Source: Flavobacterium tyrosinilyticum (GTDB lineage: Bacteria > Bacteroidota > Bacteroidia > Flavobacteriales > Flavobacteriaceae). From it: a DNA stretch of 64,000 bases. The notes under the pieces are model-generated. The model was not told where the DNA came from and made no database searches. It was given only the letters and a program-made list of their open reading frames with translations. Each line of letters opens with the position of its first letter. The stretch's first letter is position 1. Positions 54,207 to 62,931 of this stretch are shown piece by piece. The DNA is taken from contig NZ_JAMOKG010000005.1 in the NCBI RefSeq assembly GCF_023656565.1, positions 62,001-126,000 on the forward strand, read 5' to 3'. Made by a program: the position numbers and the translations under genes.

Positions 54207-54920
54207 TTAAATATACCTCACAAACTCCTCTCTTTTATCATAAGGAATATCATAATGAAGCGATTTTAAAATCATTGTACTCCAAGGTTGCCATATATCG
54301 GCAAGTTCTGTGTTTGTTATTTTATGATGTTCTAAAATTCCTTCGACGAAATAATCCTTAAGAGGCATATTTAAAATCCTTTCTTCTCCATCCTGAGTTA
54401 ACTCTATTTTATATTCCAGTTCTTCTTTATCATTAATATAGAAAGTGAATATACCGCTGTCCCATGAACTCAAATATTCTAAATCGCCATCATCATCATA
54501 TTGTGTTGGCACAAGATTATTGTCTCTTTCATATTCAAATATCATAGACATCATTCGATAATTTACCCATTGGTAGAAAACCTCAGCACTTTCCAACAAA
54601 TCCTGCTTTTCTTTTTGACTATCCCAAAAATGTTTTTGAGAATAGGTTTTATCATTATTCAATTCTAAAATAAATCTATTGAATTTTTCTTCCGTCTGAA
54701 TTGTTTCTTGAAAATACTCTGACACTTTTTCAACTTCATCATCAATAGAATCCGAACTTATAATTGTTGGAACTACCTCTCCTGACTCTAATAAATATCT
54801 CACCAAAAACCTATAACTTCCTGATACAGTAAATTCATATTCGATATTTAATTTTAGATATTTATGCTCCTTGTAATGCTCATATAGAGCATCTGTTAGA
54901 GAAACTAGATTTACATTCAT
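54207..54920 (-). CDS. Acidic protein of unknown function
   Basis: 237 residues, strongly acidic, no signal peptide or membrane segment. Visible features are an N-terminal beta-hairpin-like EYEFTVSGSYRFLVRYLLESGE, a helical middle part and a conserved-looking C terminus (TNTELADIWQPWSTMILKSL). No family recognised. The composition resembles immunity proteins of Bacteroidota polymorphic toxins, but no toxin gene is adjacent. Confidence 0.55.
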   Translation of the reverse strand: MNVNLVSLTDALYEHYKEHKYLKLNIEYEFTVSGSYRFLVRYLLESGEVVPTIISSDSIDDEVEKVSEYFQETIQTEEKFNRFILELNNDKTYSQKHFWDSQKEKQDLLESAEVFYQWVNYRMMSMIFEYERDNNLVPTQYDDDGDLEYLSSWDSGIFTFYINDKEELEYKIELTQDGEERILNMPLKDYFVEGILEHHKITNTELADIWQPWSTMILKSLHYDIPYDKREEFVRYI

Positions 54921-55123
54921 TTTGGCGGCTTTAAATTTTTCGTACTTATAATATTATTGCAATTGGGTAAAGATATCAACTTCAAAATATTCTTTCTATT
55001 CCATTTAAAAAAAATAAATAATTAAACCATAGCAAAAAACAGAAATGTGTTTGTAATTTTGATTTTGCTGGTTTTGAGTCTTTATCCCTAATTTTACAGA
55101 ACAAAAAGAAAATAGAAAAATCA

Positions 55124-55618
55124 ATGCTAAAAAAAGCCCTTCCCCCTTTAATTGACAATTCTACAATTATTCTAATTATGGGAACTATGGCGGGCGAGCA
55201 ATCTATTGCCAAGCAAGAATACTATGCAAATCGAGGAAATCTTTTCTGGAAAATTTTGTTTGCTATTTTTGAAGAAGAATTTAGCGCCTCTTATGAAGAT
55301 CGAAAAGCACTAGTAAAAAAGTACAACATTGGTCTTTGGAATGTTTTACAAAGCTGTAAAAGAGAAGGAAGTAGCGATGCTTCTATTACCGAAGAAACAA
55401 TTAATGATTTTGAAGGTTTGCATCAACATTATCCTAATATAAAATATGTCTTTTTTGAAAGTAAAGCGGCTGCAAAGTATTTTTTAAAACATACAGCTCC
55501 GCAAGAAGGAATCACTTATACAACCTTGCCATCAACTAGTGGATTAAATGCTGGTTTAACGAAAGAGGAAAAAATAGCACAATGGAAAAGGGTATCCGAA
55601 ATAGCACTTTCAAAATAG
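55124..55618 (+). CDS. DNA-deoxyinosine glycosylase (HDG, uracil-DNA-glycosylase superfamily family 6)
   Basis: 164 residues, UDG fold. Motif 1 LIMGTMAGEQSIAKQEYYAN with FWKIL, the middle motif GLWNVLQSCKREGSSDASI, and the late PSTSGLNA match the hypoxanthine-DNA glycosylase type. It removes deaminated adenine (hypoxanthine) from DNA to start base-excision repair. Mug-like G/T(U) glycosylase is the alternative. Single gene. Confidence 0.82.
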   Translation: MLKKALPPLIDNSTIILIMGTMAGEQSIAKQEYYANRGNLFWKILFAIFEEEFSASYEDRKALVKKYNIGLWNVLQSCKREGSSDASITEETINDFEGLHQHYPNIKYVFFESKAAAKYFLKHTAPQEGITYTTLPSTSGLNAGLTKEEKIAQWKRVSEIALSK

Positions 55619-55630
55619 ACTAAAAAATAG

Positions 55631-55873
55631 TTATCTGTTTCTCATAATATAGAACAGTATTTCTTCTTCCAATTCCCTAGAAAGATTTTCAAACTTCATC
55701 TTACGACGATAATTTTTTTCACTTCTATCCTTATAAAGCTCCGTTTTAGCGGTACTTGCACAGTAAGCATCACATATTACTTTAAATTTTTGATCGAGAA
55801 TATACAATTCTTTCATCGAATCAAAATACGCTGCAAATTTAACATTGTACAATTCGTCAGGAATAGCGGCCAT
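55631..55873 (-). CDS. Small helical protein of unknown function
   Basis: 80 residues, predicted helical, basic towards the C terminus (ELYKDRSEKNYRRKMKFENL), no signal peptide, no known motif. ATG start at 55873. It converges with the glycosylase gene. Real but unassigned, or possibly a fortuitous frame. Confidence 0.4.
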   Translation of the reverse strand: MAAIPDELYNVKFAAYFDSMKELYILDQKFKVICDAYCASTAKTELYKDRSEKNYRRKMKFENLSRELEEEILFYIMRNR

Positions 55874-56612
55874 AGGTCTAGTTGTATTTAAATTAATACT
55901 TTATTTTACCTTATAAGTTCATTACATACTCAATTAAAATCAGCTCTGTTTCTATCAGTTAGAAAATTGATTTGAAAGAATACTTAAAGTTAAAATGAAA
56001 AACTTTAATCTTTATGTTTGAAACTCTTGAAATGGTTTCAGATTATAATCTGAAACCAGAAATAGTAAAATGAACCTTGAACCGTTAAAATGCAACAATG
56101 GTAAAATCAGGTGTTTTTTTACATCATGCACCGCTATTCACACCTCATCATCATGGTTAGAAATTCTGCGGTTAGCGACGTATTGCTGCCAATATCAAAA
56201 AGGCGGTTGTCCCCTTATCATAAATCAATATTATAATTCAGGTTGATTAAGAATGCTTCAGAGACTATTGAGGGGCCTTTTTGCAGATTTTTTGAAACTT
56301 AAAGTCATAAAATTGTTAATTAACACAAATAAATACAAAAACACGTAATAGTACTTATAGTAATATTCCTATATATTAAATAAATTTACATCCCTTTAAT
56401 TTACAAGCCACAAATCATCAAAATGTCTATTCTATTTTATTTTATTAAATCAAGTTATTAATGTTGGTGGGAGATTGGAGTTTATGCATTGTTTAAACTC
56501 CATCTGATGGTTAGAGCCGTTTATAACGACGAAAATGTTATTATCTATTTTTCATTTCATATACAGTATTAGAAATTAGTACTGCATACAAAAGCAATAA
56601 ACTACCCCAAAA
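55874..56612. other. Gene-free region before the eCIS regulator, 740 bp
   Basis: Stops in all frames. Holds a perfect 24-bp palindrome at 56034-56057, a hairpin at 56477-56501 (GGAGTTTA...TAAACTCC) and two related stretches with GGTTAG followed by CGACG (about 56154-56190 and 56508-56532). Most likely a long regulatory region of the LuxR-type gene. Confidence 0.45.
56034..56057. repeat. Perfect 24-bp palindrome
   Basis: GGTTTCAGATTA followed by its exact reverse complement, with no loop. Not next to a stop codon; could be an operator or a hairpin-forming element. Confidence 0.6.
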
Positions 56613-57473
56613 ATGCTCGAAAAAAAATCTATAGTAATTGGATGTGACGATGTCACGATACTGACTATGATATTAAATGCTATATCAATAGTATCTGCTT
56701 ATACGTTTTCTACCGTTTCTGTATCAACAGGATTAGATTTGAAAAATGCGATAAACTCTTTAAATCCTGATTTAGTGATTTTAGGATTCAAACAAAATCA
56801 GCTCGTTTTAAATGATACCAATTTCAATTCTGATAAAAGAAATATTCCCATTTTATACTTGACTCAAAATTATGAATGCGAATCCTTATGCTGGACAAAA
56901 CAAAACATTGTTTTTACTTATCCATACAATCAGATTAAGAATACCGATTTTTTAATTTATCGAATTCAATCTATCTTTCTTCTTAAAAAAACAGAACCGC
57001 AAATCAAACCGGCAGCGACGTTTGCAGAAGCCGCTTTTCAGAAAAATAACTCCGATAAATTAAGCCATTACGTAATGGAACTGGATCAAAAGGTTGAAGT
57101 GCTTTTAAAAGTAAAAGAACGTATCTCTTATCTCTATCCAAACGTAGACGATGCCACTAGAATTGAACTAATGTCAATTGTAAATTCGATAAAGACAGTC
57201 GCGAACGACAATAAACTCTGGGACGATTTTAAAATCTATTTTGAACAATCAAATCCAAATTTTCTTCTGGCTCTTGCCAAAAAGCATCCTTCCTTAAGTT
57301 CTCGAGATTTAAAATACTGCTGCTATATTAAAATGAATATGAGCAACAATGACATCACCAATCTTCTTGGCATTAATCAAGAAAGTGTTCGAACTCATAA
57401 ATATCGTCTTAAAAAGAAACTAACGCTTAAAAAAGAAGATGATATCATTTCGTACCTCAGAACAGTTTCGTAA
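56613..57473 (+). CDS. LuxR-type regulator with a degenerate receiver domain, upstream of the eCIS
   Basis: 286 residues. Residues 4-120 look like a response-regulator receiver (KKSIVIGCDDVTI; LNPDLVILG; IPILYLTQN), but the phosphoacceptor Asp is replaced by Gly58 in DLVILGFK and the Lys-Pro near the end is also lost, so it cannot be phosphorylated in the usual way. A helical linker is followed by a C-terminal LuxR/GerE-like helix-turn-helix (SSRDLKYCCYIKMNMSNNDITN; INQESVRTHKYRLKKKL). Its position 407 bases before the first eCIS gene on the same strand makes it a candidate eCIS regulator. Confidence 0.78.
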   Translation: MLEKKSIVIGCDDVTILTMILNAISIVSAYTFSTVSVSTGLDLKNAINSLNPDLVILGFKQNQLVLNDTNFNSDKRNIPILYLTQNYECESLCWTKQNIVFTYPYNQIKNTDFLIYRIQSIFLLKKTEPQIKPAATFAEAAFQKNNSDKLSHYVMELDQKVEVLLKVKERISYLYPNVDDATRIELMSIVNSIKTVANDNKLWDDFKIYFEQSNPNFLLALAKKHPSLSSRDLKYCCYIKMNMSNNDITNLLGINQESVRTHKYRLKKKLTLKKEDDIISYLRTVS

Positions 57474-57879
57474 ATTATCTTTTATTTTATTTATACCTTT
57501 TACAATTGTAATGCTTATTCTATTCTAGCAGTACAAAAGATAGTTTTATACTATCCATTTTATGATTTTCTTTGTTTGTATTACACTCTTTTTAATTTTC
57601 CATAAAACATTTTAATCAGTGCCATTTTTAATGGTGCTATTTCCATATTGCTAAAACTTTTCTCTACATTTCAGCCGTTTATGCCTCTATTTGAGACAAA
57701 GCGTAGACAAAGTTTTTTCTGTCTATATTTTGTCTACAAAAATGCCAAACATCTTTTGTCCCTGTCTATGAAAAGTATATTGCAAAATTCTCGTACAAAT
57801 CTAATTGTCAGCTACTTTTACAAATACAAATAGCCAATCGATGCGCTATTGCACTGAATTAATTTAAGAGTTAAATACG
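57474..57879. other. Upstream region of the eCIS operon, 406 bp
   Basis: No gene seen. Contains several TCTATATTTTG-like and CTATTTG-like near-matches to the Bacteroidota -7 box but no exact promoter pair. Expected to carry the promoter of the contractile injection operon. Confidence 0.45.
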
Positions 57880-58449
57880 ATGATACATCAATCACTTCAA
57901 TTTACGAATAAATTATTGGGACAGTTTTTAAAAAATCGTTTTGCTTTAACCGAAGACAAAACCGTTGTGAACTATCTTATTGAACCAAGTGGAACTTTAC
58001 CTAAAGTGAACCAAAACAAAGTCGTTTTATCGCTAATAAATATTGAAAAAGAAACCAATCAGCCTTTTTATATTAGAAACCAGAAATTAGAAAGCGGAAA
58101 CTATTCTAATTTCAATCCCACAGAAAGATACAACATTGACTTGTTGATTAGCAGCAACTTTGATGATTATACCGAATCTTTAAAGTTTTTAGACGCCATA
58201 ATCGCCTTCTTTCAGATTAATAATTATATCGATGCGTCTTCCTCCTCTTCTATTCCAGATGGCTTAAGCCGATTAGAATTTGAGTACGAAAAGATCTCTT
58301 ACCATCAAATGCACAGTTTGTGGACAGCAATGGCGGCAAAATATCAGCCTTCTATTATTTACAAAATGAAGCTGATAAAAGTTCAGAGTCATGAAATTAT
58401 GGAAATCATACCTTCTGTAAAGAACACCAATAACACCATTTCCAAATGA
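57880..58449 (+). CDS. eCIS tail-terminator/cap protein (DUF4255, Afp16/Pvc16-like)
   Basis: 189 residues with DUF4255 features: FTNKLLGQFLKNRF, VVLSLINIEKE, YNIDLLISSNFDDYTESLKFLDAIIAFFQ and a late LWTAMAAKYQPSIIYKMKL. In Afp and PVC particles this protein ends the tube and sheath at the distal side. It opens the structural operon and overlaps the next gene by 4 bases. Confidence 0.85.
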   Translation: MIHQSLQFTNKLLGQFLKNRFALTEDKTVVNYLIEPSGTLPKVNQNKVVLSLINIEKETNQPFYIRNQKLESGNYSNFNPTERYNIDLLISSNFDDYTESLKFLDAIIAFFQINNYIDASSSSSIPDGLSRLEFEYEKISYHQMHSLWTAMAAKYQPSIIYKMKLIKVQSHEIMEIIPSVKNTNNTISK

Positions 58450-59279
58450 TACAGAGCAATTACATAAAAACCTTTGGTATTGCGGCCTATCATACTTTTT
58501 TTGATAGCGGAAAATGTAATTGTCTTCACTTTATTCCCAATCATAATACGGATAAGATTTTCAAAAAATTTGGCTTTAAAATAAATCCCTTTTCAAACGG
58601 ACTCGATTTATATTCAAATACAAAATCATCATTATCAGACTTATTCAATTATATAGCACAAACTACACAGCAAAACTATTTTGAGTTTGATATAAAATGC
58701 ACTAATCCTAATTTTATTCTCTTTACTACATTACCCATTAATTGGATTGGAGCGGTTACTTACTCTAGTCAAGATCCTAAAAATCTAAACAATGAGGGTA
58801 AAATAGTCCTTAACCAAACGTTAGAAAACAAACCTGTATCGACTCATTTTGGTCTTTTAAAAATTTATTTTGAAGATATATTAAAAGAACAGCCTTTTGG
58901 TAATGCTACTGTTTTTGAAATCAATTTTACGGCAAGAGCCACACAATGGCAATATTATTTTATCAATAAGAATGCAGTGCAGTTAAACAATCCTTCGATT
59001 ACAAAAAAAGAAAACATACAATTTGACGGACCCCAAAATGTAACCATCCAAACGGGAGAATCGGCATTATTGTTTACTTCCAACAAAACCTATATCACGC
59101 TTAGCGAAAAGCCTAAATATAAATTTGATTTAATAAGCAATTCATCCTCTGCAAATCAAAACAATGCCAAGCCCAAAGTAATTATAAAAGGACTGCCTAA
59201 TCCAGATGTCTCTAGAATAGGAATAATCGAGAATAGCGACCCAAATCATGTCGCATCGCCAATGTATATCTATTTATAA
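58446..59279 (+). CDS. Unknown eCIS operon protein
   Basis: 277 residues, no signal peptide, no membrane segment, predicted beta-rich (WIGAVTYSSQDPKN; FGLLKIYFEDIL; VFEINFTARATQWQYYFI; KPKVIIKGLPNPDVSRIG). No family recognised. The ATG overlaps the cap gene stop by 4 bases and the sheath gene starts 36 bases later, so it is made with the particle. The pattern of an extended beta protein with a Bacteroidota-specific look suggests a structural accessory, baseplate or surface component; this is inference. Confidence 0.6.
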   Translation: MIQSNYIKTFGIAAYHTFFDSGKCNCLHFIPNHNTDKIFKKFGFKINPFSNGLDLYSNTKSSLSDLFNYIAQTTQQNYFEFDIKCTNPNFILFTTLPINWIGAVTYSSQDPKNLNNEGKIVLNQTLENKPVSTHFGLLKIYFEDILKEQPFGNATVFEINFTARATQWQYYFINKNAVQLNNPSITKKENIQFDGPQNVTIQTGESALLFTSNKTYITLSEKPKYKFDLISNSSSANQNNAKPKVIIKGLPNPDVSRIGIIENSDPNHVASPMYIYL

Positions 59280-59315
59280 AAAACTATTAAAAATGAACAT
59301 TAAAAACTAAAATCA

Positions 59316-60893
59316 ATGAATTTATCTACCATTCAAACTCCTGGTGTTTACATTCAAGAACTAAATGCTTTTCCCAATTCTGTTGTTGGAGTAGCTACAG
59401 CTATACCAGCATTTATAGGGTACACACCACAGGCCTCTTACGAAGGAAAATCGTATACGAATGTGCCAGTAAAAATCACATCTTTTGCTGATTTTGAGGC
59501 TTTTTTCTCTTTGCCAGATCCACCTGCTCCTGCAAGTCCGTCTAAACAGTACAAACCTGAATACTATTTAGTAGCAGAAAAAAGTCAACCTATAAAAGGA
59601 GACTACATGCTAATTGCAGGAACGTATTACTCGATAGTTCCAGATCCGAACACGGTTTATTATTTATACAATAGCGTAAGGCTTTTTTATGAAAATGGCG
59701 GTGGAGATGCTTATATTGTTTCTGTTGGTTCTTATGGACCTGCGTCGCAAAAACCAGGAACTCCGGGAATTCCAGTTGTAAACCCGAATGTGCAATTGAA
59801 TGATTTGACGAAGGGTCTTTCTCTATTGCTAAACGAGCAGGAACCAACTATGTATATTTGTCCAGAAGCGACTTTACTAAGCGTAGAAAACAACGGGACT
59901 CTAATGCAGGCTATGCTTCTTCAGTCGACGCAAATGCAAACGGCAATGTGCTTATTTGACATTATTGGTGGCGACGCCCCAGATCCTATTTTGTATACAG
60001 AAGACATTACAAACTTCAGAATGAACACCGGTTCTGTTGGATTAAACTACGGAATGGCATATTACCCGTTTATAGGAACTACGATAATGCAAAATTCTGA
60101 TATTGATTACACTAATTTATTTGGTGGAGATGTAAAACAACTAGAAGCCGTTCTTAATCCGCCTAGTGCTCCTAATCCAGCCGTTGCTGCTATTATTGCC
60201 AATATTCAGAATCCATCGAGCACTTTGACTGTAACGCAAAATCATAATGCTTTGCTTATTGCAAGTCAGACGTATTCCTTAATGATAAAACACATTGTAG
60301 CAGATGCTAATATTCTTCCTCCAAGCGGTGCTATGGCAGGCGTTATTACAACGGTAGACAATGCTGTTGGTCCGTGGGAAGCTCCTGCTAATACTTCTAT
60401 TGTAGGTGCGGCATCATTGCCAATTTCCATTTCTGAAAGTCAGCAAGCCAATTTAAACGTTGATGCTGTTTCGGGTAAATCGATCAATGCCATTAGAACA
60501 TTTAATGGTTTAGGAATTTTAATCTGGGGATCCAGAACATTAGACGGAAACAGTCAAGATTGGAGATATATTCCAGTACGCAGAACTATGATATTCTTAG
60601 AGCAATCTTGTAAACTGGCTGCTCAAGCTTATGTTTTCCAGCCTAACGACAAAAATACTTGGGAAGCTGTTATTTCTATGATCAGCAGTTTTCTTAGTTC
60701 GATCTGGAAACAAGGAGGTCTGCAGGGAGCCAGCGCTTCTGATGCCTTTTCTGTAGCCTGCGGATTGGGTTCTACAATGACGGCAGATGATCTTTTAAAT
60801 GGTTTCATGAATGTAACAGTAAAAGTTGCAGTTGTTCATCCGGCGGAATTCATTGTCTTGACATTTCAACAGCAAATGGCAACTTCTAGTTAA
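59316..60893 (+). CDS. eCIS contractile sheath protein
   Basis: 525 residues. The N terminus QTPGVYIQELNAFPNSVVGVATAIPAFIGYT and the C-terminal domain RRTMIFLEQSCKLAAQAYVF, then NDKNTWEAVISMISSFLSSI and a closing segment with VKVAVVHPAEFIVLTFQQQM, match the phage tail sheath/Pvc2-4 family. It polymerises around the inner tube and contracts to drive it into a target. Only one sheath gene is visible, unlike the three of PVC, which fits the simpler Bacteroidota-type systems. Confidence 0.94.
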   Translation: MNLSTIQTPGVYIQELNAFPNSVVGVATAIPAFIGYTPQASYEGKSYTNVPVKITSFADFEAFFSLPDPPAPASPSKQYKPEYYLVAEKSQPIKGDYMLIAGTYYSIVPDPNTVYYLYNSVRLFYENGGGDAYIVSVGSYGPASQKPGTPGIPVVNPNVQLNDLTKGLSLLLNEQEPTMYICPEATLLSVENNGTLMQAMLLQSTQMQTAMCLFDIIGGDAPDPILYTEDITNFRMNTGSVGLNYGMAYYPFIGTTIMQNSDIDYTNLFGGDVKQLEAVLNPPSAPNPAVAAIIANIQNPSSTLTVTQNHNALLIASQTYSLMIKHIVADANILPPSGAMAGVITTVDNAVGPWEAPANTSIVGAASLPISISESQQANLNVDAVSGKSINAIRTFNGLGILIWGSRTLDGNSQDWRYIPVRRTMIFLEQSCKLAAQAYVFQPNDKNTWEAVISMISSFLSSIWKQGGLQGASASDAFSVACGLGSTMTADDLLNGFMNVTVKVAVVHPAEFIVLTFQQQMATSS

Positions 60894-60942
60894 TCAAACA
60901 AAAACTCACTTAAGTAAATTTTTAATTTAAATATAAAATAAT

Positions 60943-61413
60943 ATGGCAACAGATGACGGAAGCGCACAAGGCGCAACATGGCCCATGCCAAAGTTTAGAT
61001 TCGAAGTAGATCTTGGAACAGAATTAACCAAAGTAGCTTTTCAGGAAGTTACGGGAATGGATGTCGAAAATCAAATTATAGAATATCGCAAAAGTAACAG
61101 TCCACTTTTTTCTGTGGAGAAAATGCCCGGTATTACCAAATACGGAAACGTAACTATGAAACGTGGCATTTTTGTAAATGATAATACTTTTTGGGATTGG
61201 CATCAGCAAGTCGTAATGAATACGATTAAAAGAAGAACGGTTCTGATCAAATTATTGGACGAAAAAGGCGGCGTAACCATGCAATGGACACTAAACAATG
61301 CTTGGCCAACCAAAATTACGAGCACCGATTTGAAGTCTGACGGTAACGAAGTTGCGGTAGACACGATAGAAATTGCACACGAACAACTGATCATTAAAAA
61401 TGGCGGTAAGTAA
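60943..61413 (+). CDS. eCIS inner-tube protein (gp19-like, Pvc1/Afp1 type)
   Basis: 156 residues of the phage T4 gp19/tube family: PKFRFEVDLGTELTKVAFQEVTGMD, MPGITKYGNVTMKRGIF, FWDWHQQV and a late NAWPTKITSTDLKSDGNEVAVDTIEIAHEQL. These proteins stack into the hollow tube inside the sheath. It overlaps the second tube-like gene by 14 bases. Confidence 0.93.
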   Translation: MATDDGSAQGATWPMPKFRFEVDLGTELTKVAFQEVTGMDVENQIIEYRKSNSPLFSVEKMPGITKYGNVTMKRGIFVNDNTFWDWHQQVVMNTIKRRTVLIKLLDEKGGVTMQWTLNNAWPTKITSTDLKSDGNEVAVDTIEIAHEQLIIKNGGK

Positions 61414-61870
61414 CGATTATCCCGTTAGCTTTTATTTTACACTTTCATTTGCAGGTGTAGATGCGGCTTTCAAGGAGGTATCTGGAATATCTAAAGAATT
61501 AAGCGTAGAAGAAATTGTTTGCGGAGGCGAAAATAGATTTAAATATCGCCTCCCAACCATTTCTAACAGTCAAAACTTAGTGCTTAAAAGAGCTATGGTG
61601 CCTGCAGGATCTCAGTTGGTCAATTGGTGTGCCAACTGCATCGATCAAGGATTATCAAACCCAATACAGCCCAAAAATGTGATCTTAAAACTGCTTAATG
61701 CTTCAGGCGTAGTCTGTATGCAATGGACGTTTAACAATGCCTATCCAGTAAAATATGCCGTTTCTGACTTAAACTCTCAGGAAAGCAATATTGCGATAGA
61801 ATCTATTGAGCTGGCATACACCTATTTTGACATTTCTAAGGATACCAAATTTGATAAACTTTTTACCTAA
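61400..61870 (+). CDS. eCIS tube-initiator protein (gp19-like, Pvc5/Afp5 type)
   Basis: 156 residues, paralogue of the preceding tube protein: VSFYFTLSFAGVDAAFKEVSGISKE, NLVLKRAMVPAGSQLVNW and NAYPVKYAVSDLNSQESNIAIESIELAYTYF. Position after the main tube gene and before DUF5908/LysM genes is that of the tube initiator that joins the tube to the hub. Confidence 0.88.
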   Translation: MAVSNDYPVSFYFTLSFAGVDAAFKEVSGISKELSVEEIVCGGENRFKYRLPTISNSQNLVLKRAMVPAGSQLVNWCANCIDQGLSNPIQPKNVILKLLNASGVVCMQWTFNNAYPVKYAVSDLNSQESNIAIESIELAYTYFDISKDTKFDKLFT

Positions 61871-61876
61871 ATCATT

Positions 61877-62047
61877 ATGCCAATCGAAATAAGAGAACTT
61901 GTCATTAAAACAGAAATCGTAACCAACAACACTAAAAATTCGGCGCTAACCAAAGAACGAGAAATCTCCATTTTGAGAAAACAGCTGCTGGAAGAATGTA
62001 AAAGATTAATTGCAGAAAAAAATCAGGAGAATAGCTATAAGCGTTAA
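61877..62047 (+). CDS. Small eCIS protein, DUF5908 (Pvc6/Afp6-like)
   Basis: 56 residues: MPIEIRELVIKTEIVTNN, then a helical C-terminal half (ISILRKQLLEECKRLIAEKN). The start MPIEIRELVIK and the gene position between tube initiator and LysM gene identify the DUF5908 family found in eCIS operons. The frame starts 6 bases after the previous stop codon. Confidence 0.82.
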   Translation: MPIEIRELVIKTEIVTNNTKNSALTKEREISILRKQLLEECKRLIAEKNQENSYKR

Positions 62048-62256
62048 GCCACAGATTAAAGGATTAAAGGATTAAAAAGATTAGAAAGATTAGAAACAAG
62101 AAATCTGCAAAATCTGCTTAAATCCATTTTAAAATCTGCGTGAAATAATTCAAACCGCAAATAAAAAAGATTAAAAAAATCTGCAAAATCTGCGAGAGAA
62201 AATATTTCAAAGACCAACCAGGATTTAAAAAAATTTAAACTTAAAATAAGATACAA
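62048..62256. repeat. Non-coding A-rich repeat insert inside the eCIS operon
   Basis: About 210 bases with repeated GATTAAAGGATTAAAGGATTA, AAAGATTAGAAAGATTAG and AAATCTGC/ATCTGCG units (AATCTGC at least four times) and no conserved frame. It interrupts an otherwise gap-free operon and resembles a dispersed intergenic repeat of Flavobacterium. Confidence 0.65.
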
Positions 62257-62931
62257 ATGGCAAGTTTAGAATTAATGAAAATTACGGGATATACAGACGA
62301 AGAATTTCAGAATAAATTCTCCGGAAATCCCTATGCCTTCATGATTAATCCTGATAATATCAAAATACAAAAAAGCATCGAATACAACGAACAGCAAGCT
62401 CCGGCAACAAGTTCGGCTTCTCAAAAGTACAAAAGCACGCCAAGCGATAAACTGAGTTTTGAAATGGTAATAGACTGTACCGGAATCATAGATGCCAAGC
62501 GTACTGATATGTCTAAAGAAATAACCGCTTTAGAAACGATTATTTATACTTATAACGGTAAAATACATCGCCCTAATTTTGTAAAAGTACAATGGGGACA
62601 GAATATCACATTCAACGGAGTTCTCGATTCTATTGACATCTCTTACACTCTTTTTAAACCAGACGGAAGTCCGCTTAGAGCCAAGATATCATTATCGTTC
62701 AGTCGCTATATTTCTCCAAAAACGGTAACTCGAACAGATGCTCCAGAATCTCCAGACCTTACTCATATTGTAAGCGTTTCTGAAGGAATGTCTTTACCGC
62801 AATTGTGCCAGAAAATCTGGAATGACGATTCCTTTTATATACAAGTTGCAGAACATAATAAACTTAACAAATTCAGAAATCTTAACGGTGTTGACAAATT
62901 AATTTTTCCACCCATAATCCCTTCAAACTAA
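62257..62931 (+). CDS. eCIS LysM-containing hub protein (Pvc7/Afp7-like)
   Basis: 224 residues. The N-terminal 160 residues are the baseplate-hub type (FSGNPYAFMINPDNIKIQKSIEYNE; LSFEMVIDCTGIID; VKVQWGQNITFNGVLDSIDISYTLF). The C-terminal 50 residues are a LysM-like module (VSVSEGMSLPQLCQKIWND; HNKLNKFRNL). This is the protein that links tube and spike. Its stop overlaps the spike start codon by one base (TAATG). Confidence 0.88.
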   Translation: MASLELMKITGYTDEEFQNKFSGNPYAFMINPDNIKIQKSIEYNEQQAPATSSASQKYKSTPSDKLSFEMVIDCTGIIDAKRTDMSKEITALETIIYTYNGKIHRPNFVKVQWGQNITFNGVLDSIDISYTLFKPDGSPLRAKISLSFSRYISPKTVTRTDAPESPDLTHIVSVSEGMSLPQLCQKIWNDDSFYIQVAEHNKLNKFRNLNGVDKLIFPPIIPSN

